Source of the DNA: Catellatospora coxensis
GTDB taxonomy: Bacteria; Actinomycetota; Actinomycetes; Mycobacteriales; Micromonosporaceae
Assembly (NCBI RefSeq): GCF_016862635.1
Contig: NZ_BONI01000016.1
Location: 62,001 to 126,000, forward strand
DNA: 64,000 nt
Direction: 5' to 3'
Shown here: piece by piece, positions 1 through 8,182 of the stretch
Position numbering within the stretch: position 1 is the first letter of the stretch
Layout: each line of letters opens with the position of its first letter
The notes under the pieces: model-generated
Seen by the model: only the letters and a program-made list of their open reading frames with translations
Databases searched by the model: none
Told to the model about the DNA's origin: nothing
Made by a program: the position numbers and the translations under genes

Positions 1-181
1 TACGTCCCCATCCGGCCAGGTAGAGCACTTTCACCATCCGACGAGGATGCCTCGCGAACGTCAGGACAGGGTCAAGATCCCGTTTGACAATCCTGTGACA
101 ATCTCGGCACCGCAACCTCTCGCACACGATTCGCTACTCACGGTCAAATGACTGCGCGCCTGCTCCGGTACGGCAGCCTGT
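1..181. other. Non-coding stretch downstream of the STAS gene
   Basis: No convincing gene is seen here. The stretch contains TTGACAATCCTGTGACAATC-type text around 83-104. Its 11-mer TCCTGTGACAA recurs near 1689. Nothing else could be assigned. Confidence 0.4.
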
Positions 182-499
182 TCACCACGACTCAGTGTGG
201 TCTTCGACTGCTGCTCTCAGCCGGTCCGGACCTCCGGACAGCGAGAACACCAGCCCGCGCCGCTCGGCTTCAGCCCGGCACGCCTGCACGGCGGCCGCGC
301 CGGCATCGTCGACGTCGGTGACGTCATCCGCCACCACTTCGCAGACCGCGGCACCGTGACGGCGCATGGCGTCGCACGCGACCCTGGTCAGCAGTTGCGC
401 GCTGGCGGCATCCAGCCGCCCGGCCACCGTCAGCCGCAGCCGATGGGCTCCCACGCCGATGCCGACCCGCAGGTACGGAAAAGACCCCACCGCCGTCAC
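182..499 (-). CDS. STAS-domain protein (anti-sigma factor antagonist-like)
   Basis: A 105-residue protein with the layout of a single STAS domain. It has a beta strand with HRLRLTVAGRLDAASA near the N-terminus and a VVADDVTDVDDAGAAAV segment in the position where SpoIIAA-type proteins carry the conserved aspartate/serine stretch. The usual phosphorylatable serine appears to be replaced (DVDDAGA), so partner switching by phosphorylation is uncertain. The GTG start at 499 was chosen because it overlaps the stop of the upstream gene in a GTGA motif, which implies translational coupling with the ADP-ribosylglycohydrolase-like gene. A longer in-frame start at 571 would run inside that gene. Family assignment is by fold pattern only. 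Confidence 0.65.
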   Translation of the reverse strand: MTAVGSFPYLRVGIGVGAHRLRLTVAGRLDAASAQLLTRVACDAMRRHGAAVCEVVADDVTDVDDAGAAAVQACRAEAERRGLVFSLSGGPDRLRAAVEDHTESW

Positions 500-1458
500 G
501 CCGGCTCCGCCACGGCACCCAGCGCGCGGGCAGCGCGGCGAGCCCGGTTGTCGTCGGCAGGGGTGCGCCACGAGCGGGGCGTGAGCAGCTGCGGCGAGCG
601 GGCGCCGACCAGCGCAGCGGTGATCATGGGGATGGCGCGGTTGCCGCCGGCCGACTGCAGCGCAAACGACAGAGCCGCATCCGGTTCCTGCGGGTGGCGC
701 AAGTAGGCCGCGAGCGCGGCGGGCACGGTCCGCAGCGCGGTGTCGGTGTTGCCGACGGTCCCGACGACCTCGGCAGGGCCGGCCCGGTGGCGCACCAGCG
801 CCCGGACGATGTTCAGGCAGCTGCGCAGCTCCGGGCCGCGGACCTGCCCGGCGACGATGTCCAGGAACCGGCTGGCGTCAAGGCGCCGGTCCGGGTAGCC
901 GTATGCCGCCAGCGCCACGGCGACCGCGGTCGCGGCCGCCCCGTCCTGGGCCAGCGGGTGGGTGTGGGTCACCGCGGCTGCCCGCCTGGCCAGCTGCGCG
1001 ACGGCTCCGATCCCGGTTCGGGGCAGCAGCCCGACCGCGATGGCCCGGACCGCCGCGCCGCTGCCGTAGGAGCCCTGCCCGCCGTGCAGCGCCGACGCGG
1101 TCTCCCACCACGGACGGCCGCCACGCACCTCGGCCAGGACCAGAGCCGCCCCGTCAACGGCGGCACAGGGATCTGCCTGCCACCCTGCGGCAAGCTCGGC
1201 GGCCAGGTCGTCCTCGTCGAGCTGTCCGCCTCGCGCGCCGAGGTGCTCGGCCACCACGAACGGCAGACCCGTGCTCGCGGGCACCGCGATGGATGCGGCC
1301 GGCAGCCGCATGATGCCGTCGACCTTCTCGGGATCGGGCAGCCGGACGGCGCCGAGTTCGACGGCGAAACGCTCGGCGCAGGCTGACAGCAGCAGGCCGC
1401 GGTGGACGACGTCATGCCAGGAGGTGGCGACCGGCGTCGTCGACGGTGTGGTGATCAC
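496..1458 (-). CDS. ADP-ribosylglycohydrolase-like protein, metal site apparently lost
   Basis: The 320-residue product contains GSYGSGAAVR at about residues 129-138, the hallmark of the ADP-ribosylglycohydrolase (DraG/ARH) family, which removes ADP-ribose from proteins or small molecules using a di-Mg centre. The C-terminal part keeps the family rhythm (TVPAALAAYLRHP, then an alanine-rich helix and LLTPRSW). Where active enzymes have the metal ligands GGDTDT, this protein has GGNRAI, and no GDALG-type N-terminal motif is visible. It may therefore be a non-catalytic ADP-ribose binder or a diverged enzyme. The GTG at 1458 was chosen because AGAGGA lies 6 bases upstream; an ATG at 1521 is the alternative. 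Its end overlaps the STAS gene by 4 bases. Confidence 0.7.
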   Translation of the reverse strand: MITTPSTTPVATSWHDVVHRGLLLSACAERFAVELGAVRLPDPEKVDGIMRLPAASIAVPASTGLPFVVAEHLGARGGQLDEDDLAAELAAGWQADPCAAVDGAALVLAEVRGGRPWWETASALHGGQGSYGSGAAVRAIAVGLLPRTGIGAVAQLARRAAAVTHTHPLAQDGAAATAVAVALAAYGYPDRRLDASRFLDIVAGQVRGPELRSCLNIVRALVRHRAGPAEVVGTVGNTDTALRTVPAALAAYLRHPQEPDAALSFALQSAGGNRAIPMITAALVGARSPQLLTPRSWRTPADDNRARRAARALGAVAEPA

Positions 1459-1537
1459 GGGCGGTCCTCTCGGCGTGGGTGCGATCCGGGAAGAATCCGC
1501 GCTGCTCATAGCAGTGGTCACGCGGTTTCATGACAGT

Positions 1538-1570
1538 TGCGTGACAAGGCGTCGGGCGCCTTGTCACGCA
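1538..1570. repeat. 33-bp perfect palindrome upstream of the ADP-ribosylglycohydrolase-like gene
   Basis: Two perfect 14-base arms, TGCGTGACAAGGCG and CGCCTTGTCACGCA, flank a 5-base centre (TCGGG). The element lies 80 bases upstream of the chosen start at 1458 and 220 bases past the end of the nitroreductase-like gene. It could be an operator for a dimeric regulator or a transcription terminator; no T-run follows on either strand. Confidence 0.6.
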
Positions 1571-1793
1571 CCGGGGCCGTGGTGCCCGGCGACGATGCCG
1601 GACACCACGGCGACGAGCCCGACTTCCTGAACGGGATCAGTTGTTCAACTCGGCAGGTCGCGGCTCGTCGTGGACCCAGGCATGACGTTCCTGTGACAAC
1701 TTGGGCCCGGACCGGCTTCTGGGCGCTCGGCATCGCTCGTTCGTTGCGACTACAGCCGTGGGGCCTGCTGCGGCAGCATCACGCGGGTCGCCG

Positions 1794-2276
1794 TCAGCGC
1801 TGCGCGGAGGTGAGGTCCAGGCTCAGCATCCGCAGCCGACGGCCCAATTCGAGGTAGTCGCTGTCGGTGCCGTCGACCTGGTAACCCATGACTCCGGCCA
1901 GCCCGCGGGCGGCGCGCGGGTGACGTCGGGCGTAACGCAGCATGGCCTGGGCCGCCTGCTCTGCCGGCAGCGGCGCTGCGGTTACGGCTGCGGATCGCCC
2001 GCCCCAGACGATCGACGCCGCCGGACGCGCGAGCAGGTTGCGGTACCAGTCGGAGCGTGGCCCGAACCCGGCAGCGACGGTGAGCGACCCGGCGGAGCAG
2101 TCGACGACCTCGACCACCGTCTGCCTCGGTATGCCGGTTCGCCGCCCAGTGTGGTTGATCAACACGAACCTGCTGCCGAGCAGGCGGCCGAGACCCACCC
2201 GGTACAGCAGGATCGGGGCTCGCAGCAGCGCACGCCGCAGACCGGTGGGTCTTCTGGCTGGAGCACCAGTGTCCAC
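1794..2276 (-). CDS. Deazaflavin (F420)-dependent nitroreductase family protein
   Basis: This 160-residue protein has the Ddn-type split-barrel signature. RFVLINHTGRRTGIPRQTVV (about residues 36-55) is followed by a strand with AAGFGPRSDWYRNLLARPAA, matching the pfam04075 family of F420-dependent quinone/nitro-reductases found in mycobacteria and other actinomycetes. Family members reduce quinones or xenobiotics with reduced F420 and are often membrane-associated. The start is GTG at 2276 with AGGA/GGGG upstream. It is a single gene, divergent from the lipoprotein thioredoxin gene that follows on the other strand. The family is well supported; the substrate is unknown. Confidence 0.85.
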   Translation of the reverse strand: MDTGAPARRPTGLRRALLRAPILLYRVGLGRLLGSRFVLINHTGRRTGIPRQTVVEVVDCSAGSLTVAAGFGPRSDWYRNLLARPAASIVWGGRSAAVTAAPLPAEQAAQAMLRYARRHPRAARGLAGVMGYQVDGTDSDYLELGRRLRMLSLDLTSAQR

Positions 2277-2563
2277 GCCCCGATCCTGTCACGTCACGAG
2301 GCGTCAACCGGGTGTGAGGTGACGCGGCCCGACCGGGGAGGTACGGGCCGCGTCGGCGGTGCGGGCGCCGCGCCGGACGATGCAGCTGACCCGCAGGCCT
2401 CGCCAACACCAACTTCGGCGCGGCACGCAGGTGATGCCGCACCACATGACGATCTCGTGACATCCGGTCGGCACACGGCTACGCCGTAAGGCAGTCGTAA
2501 GGAACACCTGCGGCCGGGAGCCGGTAGCCTGCCTCAAACGCCGTACCCGGGGAGCCAGTCACC

Positions 2564-3142
2564 ATGAAGCATCGCACCGTCCGGCTCGTGGCCGCAGCCG
2601 CTGTGATCGGTTCGCTGGCCGCGTGCGGCGCCGAGCCGGCCGCGCCGCCCGCCGTCCCGGCGCAGAGCCCGCAGGCCGCGTCACAGCCGTCCGCGCCGGT
2701 CTCGCCCTCGCCCGCCAGCACGTCGGAGGCGGCTGTCGCGCAGTCGTTGCGGTTCACCGCCACCACTGTGGACGGTAAGCCGTTCGACGCGGCCGCCCTG
2801 GCGGGCAAGCCTGTGGTGCTGTGGTTCTGGGCGGCGTGGTGCCCGAAGTGTCGCGCCAAGGCAGCCGACGTGGTCGCCGTCCAGCGCAGCCACGGCGATG
2901 CCGTCCATGTGGTCGGGGTCGCAGGGCTGGGCAGCGGTAAGGACGCGATGCGCCGCTTCGCCGCCGACACCGGCATCACCGCGTTCGCCAACCTCGACGA
3001 CGATCGCGGTGACGTGTGGCGCCGCTTCGACGTCACCACCCAGGAGTACTTCGTCGTCCTCGACCGCGCCGGCAACATCGTCCACCGGGGCACGCTCAAC
3101 GGCCAGCAGTTGCGTGAACGAGTCGCCGCATTGGCGGCCTGA
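2564..3142 (+). CDS. Lipoprotein thioredoxin-like protein (TlpA/DsbE type)
   Basis: A 192-residue extracytoplasmic redox protein. A type II signal peptide ends in a lipobox with Cys21 (SLAAC), a proline/alanine/serine-rich linker runs to about residue 58, and a thioredoxin fold follows with the active site WCPKC (Cys93 and Cys96). A GGGGAG ribosome-binding site precedes the ATG. The CcdA-like membrane protein begins 2 bases after the stop codon, so the pair is almost certainly co-transcribed. CcdA-type proteins pass electrons across the membrane to such thioredoxins. The same arrangement occurs in actinobacterial disulfide or cytochrome-maturation systems (for example Mpt53-like proteins). 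Confidence 0.9.
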   Translation: MKHRTVRLVAAAAVIGSLAACGAEPAAPPAVPAQSPQAASQPSAPVSPSPASTSEAAVAQSLRFTATTVDGKPFDAAALAGKPVVLWFWAAWCPKCRAKAADVVAVQRSHGDAVHVVGVAGLGSGKDAMRRFAADTGITAFANLDDDRGDVWRRFDVTTQEYFVVLDRAGNIVHRGTLNGQQLRERVAALAA

Positions 3143-3144
3143 GC

Positions 3145-3996
3145 GTGGACACCGCGTCATACTCGCTGGCGCTGTCAGCGGGGCTGCTGGCAGCCGTCAA
3201 TCCGTGCGGGTTCGCCATGCTGCCGGCGTACGTGTCGCTGCTGGTCACCGCCGACCACGGGGGCCAACCGCCGCGGTGGCCGACGCGGCTGGCCCGGGCG
3301 CTGGCGATGACCGCAGCGATGACGGCCGGGTTCGTCACCGTCTTCGGCGGCTTCGGGCTGCTGGCCGCACCCGCCGCCGACTGGATCGCGGCGCGGCTGC
3401 CGTGGGTCACCGTGTGCATCGGACTGGTGCTGCTCGCGCTGGGCGGTTGGCTGACCGCCGGACGGCAACTGCCCTCGCCCGTGCCCAAGACCGGGGCTGC
3501 GCCGCACCTGCGGCAGCGGTTCTGGCCCATGTACCTGTTCGGGATGTCGTTCGCGGTGGCGTTGCTGGGGTGCACGATCGGCCCGTTCCTGGCCGTAGTG
3601 GTCACCGCGTTCACCACCGGATCGGCAGCCTCCGGGGCTGGGCTGTTCGTGGCGTACGCGACCGGGATGGCTGTGATCGTCGGCGCGATCGCGGTAGCTG
3701 TGGCCGCCGCCCAGCAGACCGCGATCCGGTGGCTGCGCCGGGCAGGCGCGGTCGTGTCCCGCCTCGGCGGCGTCCTGATGGTCGCGGCCGGCGCGTACGT
3801 GGCGTGGTACGGCTGGTACGAGATCCGCCTCTATCGCGGCCAGACCACCGCCGACCCCGTCATCGACGCCGCCGCGGCCGTGCAGCAGTGGCTGTCGCAG
3901 ACACTGGACTCGGCCGGACCGGCTGCCATCGCCGTCACACTCGCCTTGGCCGTCTTTACCACCGTGTGGTGGCATCGCAGCCGCTCCGACACCTGA
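3145..3996 (+). CDS. CcdA/DsbD-type membrane thiol electron-transport protein
   Basis: A 283-residue polytopic membrane protein that begins with AAVNPCGFAMLPAYVSLLV, the first CcdA transmembrane helix carrying its redox cysteine (Cys21). The partner cysteine lies in ALLGCTIGPFLAVV. Six hydrophobic segments fit the CcdA/DsbD-beta core, which relays electrons from cytoplasmic thioredoxin to periplasmic thiol proteins. An extra C-terminal hydrophobic segment precedes a short basic tail. The GTG start at 3145 lies just after the stop of the lipoprotein thioredoxin gene, its likely redox partner. Confidence 0.9.
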   Translation: MDTASYSLALSAGLLAAVNPCGFAMLPAYVSLLVTADHGGQPPRWPTRLARALAMTAAMTAGFVTVFGGFGLLAAPAADWIAARLPWVTVCIGLVLLALGGWLTAGRQLPSPVPKTGAAPHLRQRFWPMYLFGMSFAVALLGCTIGPFLAVVVTAFTTGSAASGAGLFVAYATGMAVIVGAIAVAVAAAQQTAIRWLRRAGAVVSRLGGVLMVAAGAYVAWYGWYEIRLYRGQTTADPVIDAAAAVQQWLSQTLDSAGPAAIAVTLALAVFTTVWWHRSRSDT

Positions 3997-4201
3997 AGAC
4001 CCGCTGGTTGTCCCCCGGCGCAGGACGGGGTTCGCCGCGCCAGGCGGCCGGGGTCCGGTCAGGGCCGCGCAGCTGATCTCTGACCTGGCGGTGTTGCTGG
4101 TGCCACAGTCTCGGGCAACTCATGCGCCCGGCCGGTTCCGCGGCAGGCTGGTCAGCGTCGGCAAGCGTCGGCCCGCGCCGCTCAGCGCTACGAATTACAT
4201 C

Positions 4202-4879
4202 TCATCGGCTGGCGACGCGGCGGCGCGCAGCGCGGGAGAGCCGTTTCTTCGGTGCGAGGGCGACTCGGACTGCATGCTCACCACCGCCTACCATGCGGTG
4301 CTCGATCAGGTGCCGCTGCCGCCGTCGATGTGACAGCCAGCGCCGTGCCCTCATCCCAACAGTCAGGCCGGCGCCCGACCAGAAGACCACCAAGATTAGA
4401 AGTACGACCGCCCTGCCGAGCACACCGCCGGGCCCCGGCACGTATACGACGCGGTGCGCGCCCGAGTCCAGTACCTGGACCTTCACGCCCAGGGCCATCT
4501 CCGCCGGTACGCCGCTAAGCTGCACGCCACTGCGTGTCACCGAAAGGTCGTCGCTGACGAACGTGCCGCGCCAGACCCGCTCCCTGCCTCGTCCGATGTG
4601 GTATGTATCGTCGGCCGTGAAGGTTCCCGGCATTCCCTGGCCAAGCGCCGCACGCCAGGAAGGGCCGATCTCTTGCAATGCCTGACGGACGGCCAAGACG
4701 GACATCGCTGCAAGTCCGATGACCAGTAGGAACATGGCCAGCGTTCGCAGCCCTCTTCGGAAGAGTGTGGCCGCAGCGCCGCGCGAGGTCGCCAGGTATG
4801 TCAGCCCGACAAGCGGTAGCGCCAGCAGCAGTCCGCAGGCAATGGCCGTCACGGGCGGCACTGTACAAGCCCAGGTCAA
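4202..4879 (-). CDS. Membrane protein of unknown function
   Basis: The product is 225 residues. Two hydrophobic segments occur near the N-terminus (about residues 9-30 and 44-66) and another near 135-158. The loop between them (about 70-130, rich in charged and glycine residues) would lie outside the membrane. The C-terminus is strongly basic (RRWLSHRRRQRH, KKRLSRAARRR), consistent with a cytoplasmic end. No family could be recognised. It is a single gene whose end faces the end of the CcdA gene. Confidence 0.65.
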   Translation of the reverse strand: MTWACTVPPVTAIACGLLLALPLVGLTYLATSRGAAATLFRRGLRTLAMFLLVIGLAAMSVLAVRQALQEIGPSWRAALGQGMPGTFTADDTYHIGRGRERVWRGTFVSDDLSVTRSGVQLSGVPAEMALGVKVQVLDSGAHRVVYVPGPGGVLGRAVVLLILVVFWSGAGLTVGMRARRWLSHRRRQRHLIEHRMVGGGEHAVRVALAPKKRLSRAARRRVASR

Positions 4880-5235
4880 GAAGCAATATAGGCAGAGTTC
4901 GCGTTCTCGCTCGGCCGCCGTAGCGGATCGGTCTGCCCTCCGGCGCGGGTGCTGACGGCCGCCACGGTCTCATGGTTCAGCGGCTGTCAGCGTGCCGGCT
5001 CGTGCCCGCCTGGTCGGCCACGTGGGCTCAGCGGTCGGAGCCAGCGCCCGACGTCGTCACGACTCGGCGGGGTGCAGTCTGCCGACCGCACCCCGCCGGA
5101 TGGGCCTGCAGCCGAGCACGGGGGCCCGTGTCCAACTCGAGGTCCCAGATGTTGCTCATCAGGTGCCGCGGTCGCGCAGGCCGAACTTCGACGTAGAGGC
5201 GGCGATCCGCGACGTTGCGAGCCGGTTCCTATGTC
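4880..5235. other. 356-bp intergenic region
   Basis: This lies between the haem peroxidase (ends at 5236) and the membrane protein (starts at 4879), both on the reverse strand, so it must contain the promoter of the latter. No coding sequence or clear hairpin was recognised. Confidence 0.4.
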
Positions 5236-6801
5236 CTAGACGACCGCCGTCAGGCCGAATCCGGTGAACTTGATCAGGTCAGCCATCGTGAAGTCGCCTG
5301 CGGTGGCCGAGGGCAGGAACGGCGTCCAGCCGGGGTCGACACGCAGGTACGACGACGGATCGGCGGCGAGCTGGCCGAGGAAGACCTCCGCGACGATGCG
5401 GCCACCGGCTGGACCGAGGTGCTTGCCGCCGGCGAGTTGGTCGGCTTCGCGTAGCAGGTAGTACCACAGCGGAGCGGGGCCGGGCTTGGGCAGCCCGAGC
5501 TGGTCGTCGGTGAGCGGGGTCTGGCCCAGCGCGCGGGCCACGGCCTGCCCTGAGGGCAGGCCGAGCCGGACGCCGCGGGTCAGGTTGCGCTGGGCCAGCG
5601 AGGGCATCTGGGGTGCGACCTCCGGCGGCAACGCAAGCAGCGGTCCGGCGATCTCTGTGTCGATCTTGCGGGACGGCTGCGGAGGGTTCGCGGGGTCGAC
5701 TTCGAAGAAGCGTCGCCATTCCACCTGCCATCCCGGGGGCAGGGGGCGCAGCCCGCCCAGGTGACTGAGCGGATCAGTTTCGGCGATGGGCGTGGAGGTG
5801 AAGATCGGCCGGTTCGCCACGGTGCTGTTGAGCGTGTAGCGTCCGCGGATCATCGAGTGCGCGAACCGGTAGGCGGCCACGGAGAACTCGACGGGCATGA
5901 ACGGCTGGTTGCGCCATGTGAAGAAGGCGAGGCGGGTCTTCTCGACGGCCGGTCCACCGGCGGTCAGGGGCTCGCGCACCAGGACGTCACCGAGGGTCTG
6001 CTCGCCGACGATGCGGCGCAGGAAGTCGTGCACGACCAGCCATTGGTAGTGCCAGCGCACCACCCGCTGCACCGCGGTGAACGCGGTCTCGCCGGCTTGC
6101 GGCGCCGCCTGGGCGAAGTCAGCGCGGCGGTCGTAGACCTTGTTGTGGAAAAGGAGCAGGGTCAGGTGCAGTTGGCTGATGAAGGTGTTCTCGTCGTTGC
6201 GGGGGTCGCCGATGAGGGCGACTCCTTGGCTGCTGCGTGGCAGGTCGAGTCCGTTGTCGTGTTCGCCGATCAGGAACCTGTCCCGGTTGGCCTTGTCGTA
6301 CAGGTAGGGCTGGTCGGCGGGGCCGCGCCCGTACACGCTGTCCAGGTCGAAGCGCGGGGTCCGGAAGTTGGTCAGCGCGTCGGGGTCGTTCTGCCGGTCG
6401 AGGCTGGAGACCGGGTCGAATGTCAGGTCGTGGTCGATGAACTGGCCCAGGAAGGTGAAACCCGCCGGGATCCGGTCGTTGTCGCCGTGGGGGTCGCCGC
6501 CGTTTGGTTCGGCCATCGCCTCGGCGATGGCGGCGATGGTGCCGTTGTCGGGTTCGAACGGCGGCAGATGGCGAAACATCCGGCCGAAGCGGCCCTCGAA
6601 CAGTTGTGACCTGGCTACTCGCTCGATGCCCCGAAGCGGTTCGGAGTGGCGGAACGGCGTGTTGGACTCGGCAGGATCCACGGTTTTCCTCGGTGTCTCA
6701 GTCCCGGCTGTGGACGGTCGGTCCAGCAAGGCCGAGAGGTTGGCTAGGCACGCTGAGGCTGTCCACGCTGACCCGTCGACAACCCGATCCGCACCAGACA
6801 T
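5236..6801 (-). CDS. Haem peroxidase of the animal-peroxidase (peroxidase-cyclooxygenase) superfamily
   Basis: The 521-residue protein has FLGQFIDHDLTFDP, matching the distal haem motif of myeloperoxidase-type enzymes (Gln, Asp and His next to haem). Further on, YRFAHSMIRGRY matches the proximal histidine segment. Also typical are RTPRFDLDSVYGRG and the LHLTLLLFHNKVYD helix. Bacterial members oxidise halides or organic substrates with H2O2 and are usually single-domain proteins of 450-600 residues, as here. The ATG at 6801 was chosen because upstream in-frame sequence looks non-coding; a start at 6999 is the longer alternative. No signal peptide is obvious, so it is probably cytoplasmic or exported by another route. 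Confidence 0.88.
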   Translation of the reverse strand: MSGADRVVDGSAWTASACLANLSALLDRPSTAGTETPRKTVDPAESNTPFRHSEPLRGIERVARSQLFEGRFGRMFRHLPPFEPDNGTIAAIAEAMAEPNGGDPHGDNDRIPAGFTFLGQFIDHDLTFDPVSSLDRQNDPDALTNFRTPRFDLDSVYGRGPADQPYLYDKANRDRFLIGEHDNGLDLPRSSQGVALIGDPRNDENTFISQLHLTLLLFHNKVYDRRADFAQAAPQAGETAFTAVQRVVRWHYQWLVVHDFLRRIVGEQTLGDVLVREPLTAGGPAVEKTRLAFFTWRNQPFMPVEFSVAAYRFAHSMIRGRYTLNSTVANRPIFTSTPIAETDPLSHLGGLRPLPPGWQVEWRRFFEVDPANPPQPSRKIDTEIAGPLLALPPEVAPQMPSLAQRNLTRGVRLGLPSGQAVARALGQTPLTDDQLGLPKPGPAPLWYYLLREADQLAGGKHLGPAGGRIVAEVFLGQLAADPSSYLRVDPGWTPFLPSATAGDFTMADLIKFTGFGLTAVV

Positions 6802-7029
6802 GCCTAAGTACGTTAACCGGTCAAATCGCACAGCTGCAGGCTCATGACCGGATGCGTAGCGAGATATTGCCGACGGTGGCGAACACCCGATGTCCCGGCA
6901 GCCGGGTTGCATGAAGGGCATGTGCAGGCGATCCCCGACCGGAGCCGGCCTTGCGCCTGCCCGCACCGCGCCTTCCGAGCGATCGAGGCAGCTCAGCACT
7001 CTGAGTAGCTGCTGGTCACCGAAGGGCTG

Positions 7030-7911
7030 CTAGCTGCCGGGCTGTGCGGACCGGAAGAGCCTGATGACTGCGGTGATGTGGTCGCTGCCGTGTCCCTCGT
7101 TGATCGCCTGCTGGTAGGTGTGGGCGGCGGTGCGGGTGAGTGCGATGGTGGCCTGCCGCGAGGCGGCGTCGGCGGTGGCGTACCCCAGGTCCTTGCCCAC
7201 CAGTTCGATCGGGAATGCCGCCGGGAAGGTGTCGCCGAGCATGGCGGTCGCGGCGGTGGCTGCGGCTTGGCTTGCAACCGGGGTGGCGGTCAGTACTTCG
7301 ACGGCGCGGGCCGGGTTGAGGTTGGTGCCGTGCAGAGCCCCGATCAGCTCGGCGACGGCAGCGACCTGCACGGCGAACAGGGAGTTGGCCAGGAGTTTCA
7401 TCTGGGCGCCGGTCCCGGCTGGGCCCATGTGGTGAACAGCGCTGCCGAGCTGCCGCAGTACCGGCTCGGCCCGACGCAGGACCGCAGATGAACCCCCGAC
7501 GAGGAAGATCAGGGCGCCGGCGTCGGCTTGCGGGCGTGAGCCCAGCACCGGTGCGTCGAGATGGTCCACACCATGCTGTGCGCACCGGGCGGCGAGTTCG
7601 CCCGTGAAGGCTGGTGTCACGGTGGAGCAGTCGACGGCGAGCGCGCCTGGGTTCATCGCCGTGAGTGCGCCGATGTCGGGGTCGAGCCAGACGCTGCGGC
7701 CGGCGTGGTCGTCGCGCAGCATGCTGATGACGAGGTCCTGCCGCTCGGCGGCTGTTGCCGGTGTCGGTGCCGCCGTGGCGCCTTGCTCGATCATCGGTCG
7801 TGTCGCTTCGGCCGTGCGGTTCCATACGGTGATGTGGTGTTCGCCGGTGGCGAGCAGCCGGCGGGCCATGCGTGAGCCCATGGCGCCGAGGCCGAGTATG
7901 GCGATCTTCAT
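7030..7911 (-). CDS. NAD(P)-dependent beta-hydroxyacid dehydrogenase-like oxidoreductase
   Basis: The 293-residue product opens with a Rossmann dinucleotide-binding motif (ILGLGAMGSRMARRL) and the VWNRTAE segment of the 3-hydroxyisobutyrate dehydrogenase/imine reductase superfamily. The substrate-binding motif DAPVLGSRPQADAGALIFLVGG and the helix with catalytic-type lysine (GTGAQMKLLANSL, Lys in the expected place) are both present. AGGGAG lies just upstream of the ATG. A remnant of a short-chain dehydrogenase gene lies immediately upstream on the same strand, and an AraC-type regulator is divergent, which may once have controlled both. Confidence 0.88.
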   Translation of the reverse strand: MKIAILGLGAMGSRMARRLLATGEHHITVWNRTAEATRPMIEQGATAAPTPATAAERQDLVISMLRDDHAGRSVWLDPDIGALTAMNPGALAVDCSTVTPAFTGELAARCAQHGVDHLDAPVLGSRPQADAGALIFLVGGSSAVLRRAEPVLRQLGSAVHHMGPAGTGAQMKLLANSLFAVQVAAVAELIGALHGTNLNPARAVEVLTATPVASQAAATAATAMLGDTFPAAFPIELVGKDLGYATADAASRQATIALTRTAAHTYQQAINEGHGSDHITAVIRLFRSAQPGS

Positions 7912-7953
7912 CGTGCTCCCTGGTGGGTCGGGTTGGTCTCCGTCGGGCCGGGA

Positions 7954-8067
7954 TCAGGAGCCCGTGGCGGCGAACGCTTCGGCGAAGGTGCAGGGTTCGT
8001 CGACGAGGGCGCGGCCCAGGCCGCGGTTGGCTCCGGTGACGAGGACCGTGCTTGCCTTGATCTCCAT
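7954..8067 (-). pseudogene. Remnant of a short-chain dehydrogenase/reductase (SDR) gene
   Basis: Thirty-seven codons from ATG 8067 to TGA 7954 encode the first strand and helix of an SDR Rossmann fold, with TVLVTGANRGLGRALVDE (the TGxxxGxG cofactor motif). The sequence then jumps directly to a short tail. Real SDRs are about 240-280 residues, so the middle of the gene appears to have been deleted. It lies between the AraC regulator (divergent) and the beta-hydroxyacid dehydrogenase, where SDR targets of AraC regulators are commonly found. Confidence 0.7.
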
Positions 8068-8182
8068 ACCGGCAAGCCTGCCGCCCCGCAGTGAGGCTAT
8101 GAATGCCTGTGCTGCTCGATTCCTTATCCGTGAGTCTCACCGCGAGTGTCGCGGTGCCCGACGCGCCGCCTACCCTGGGCGG

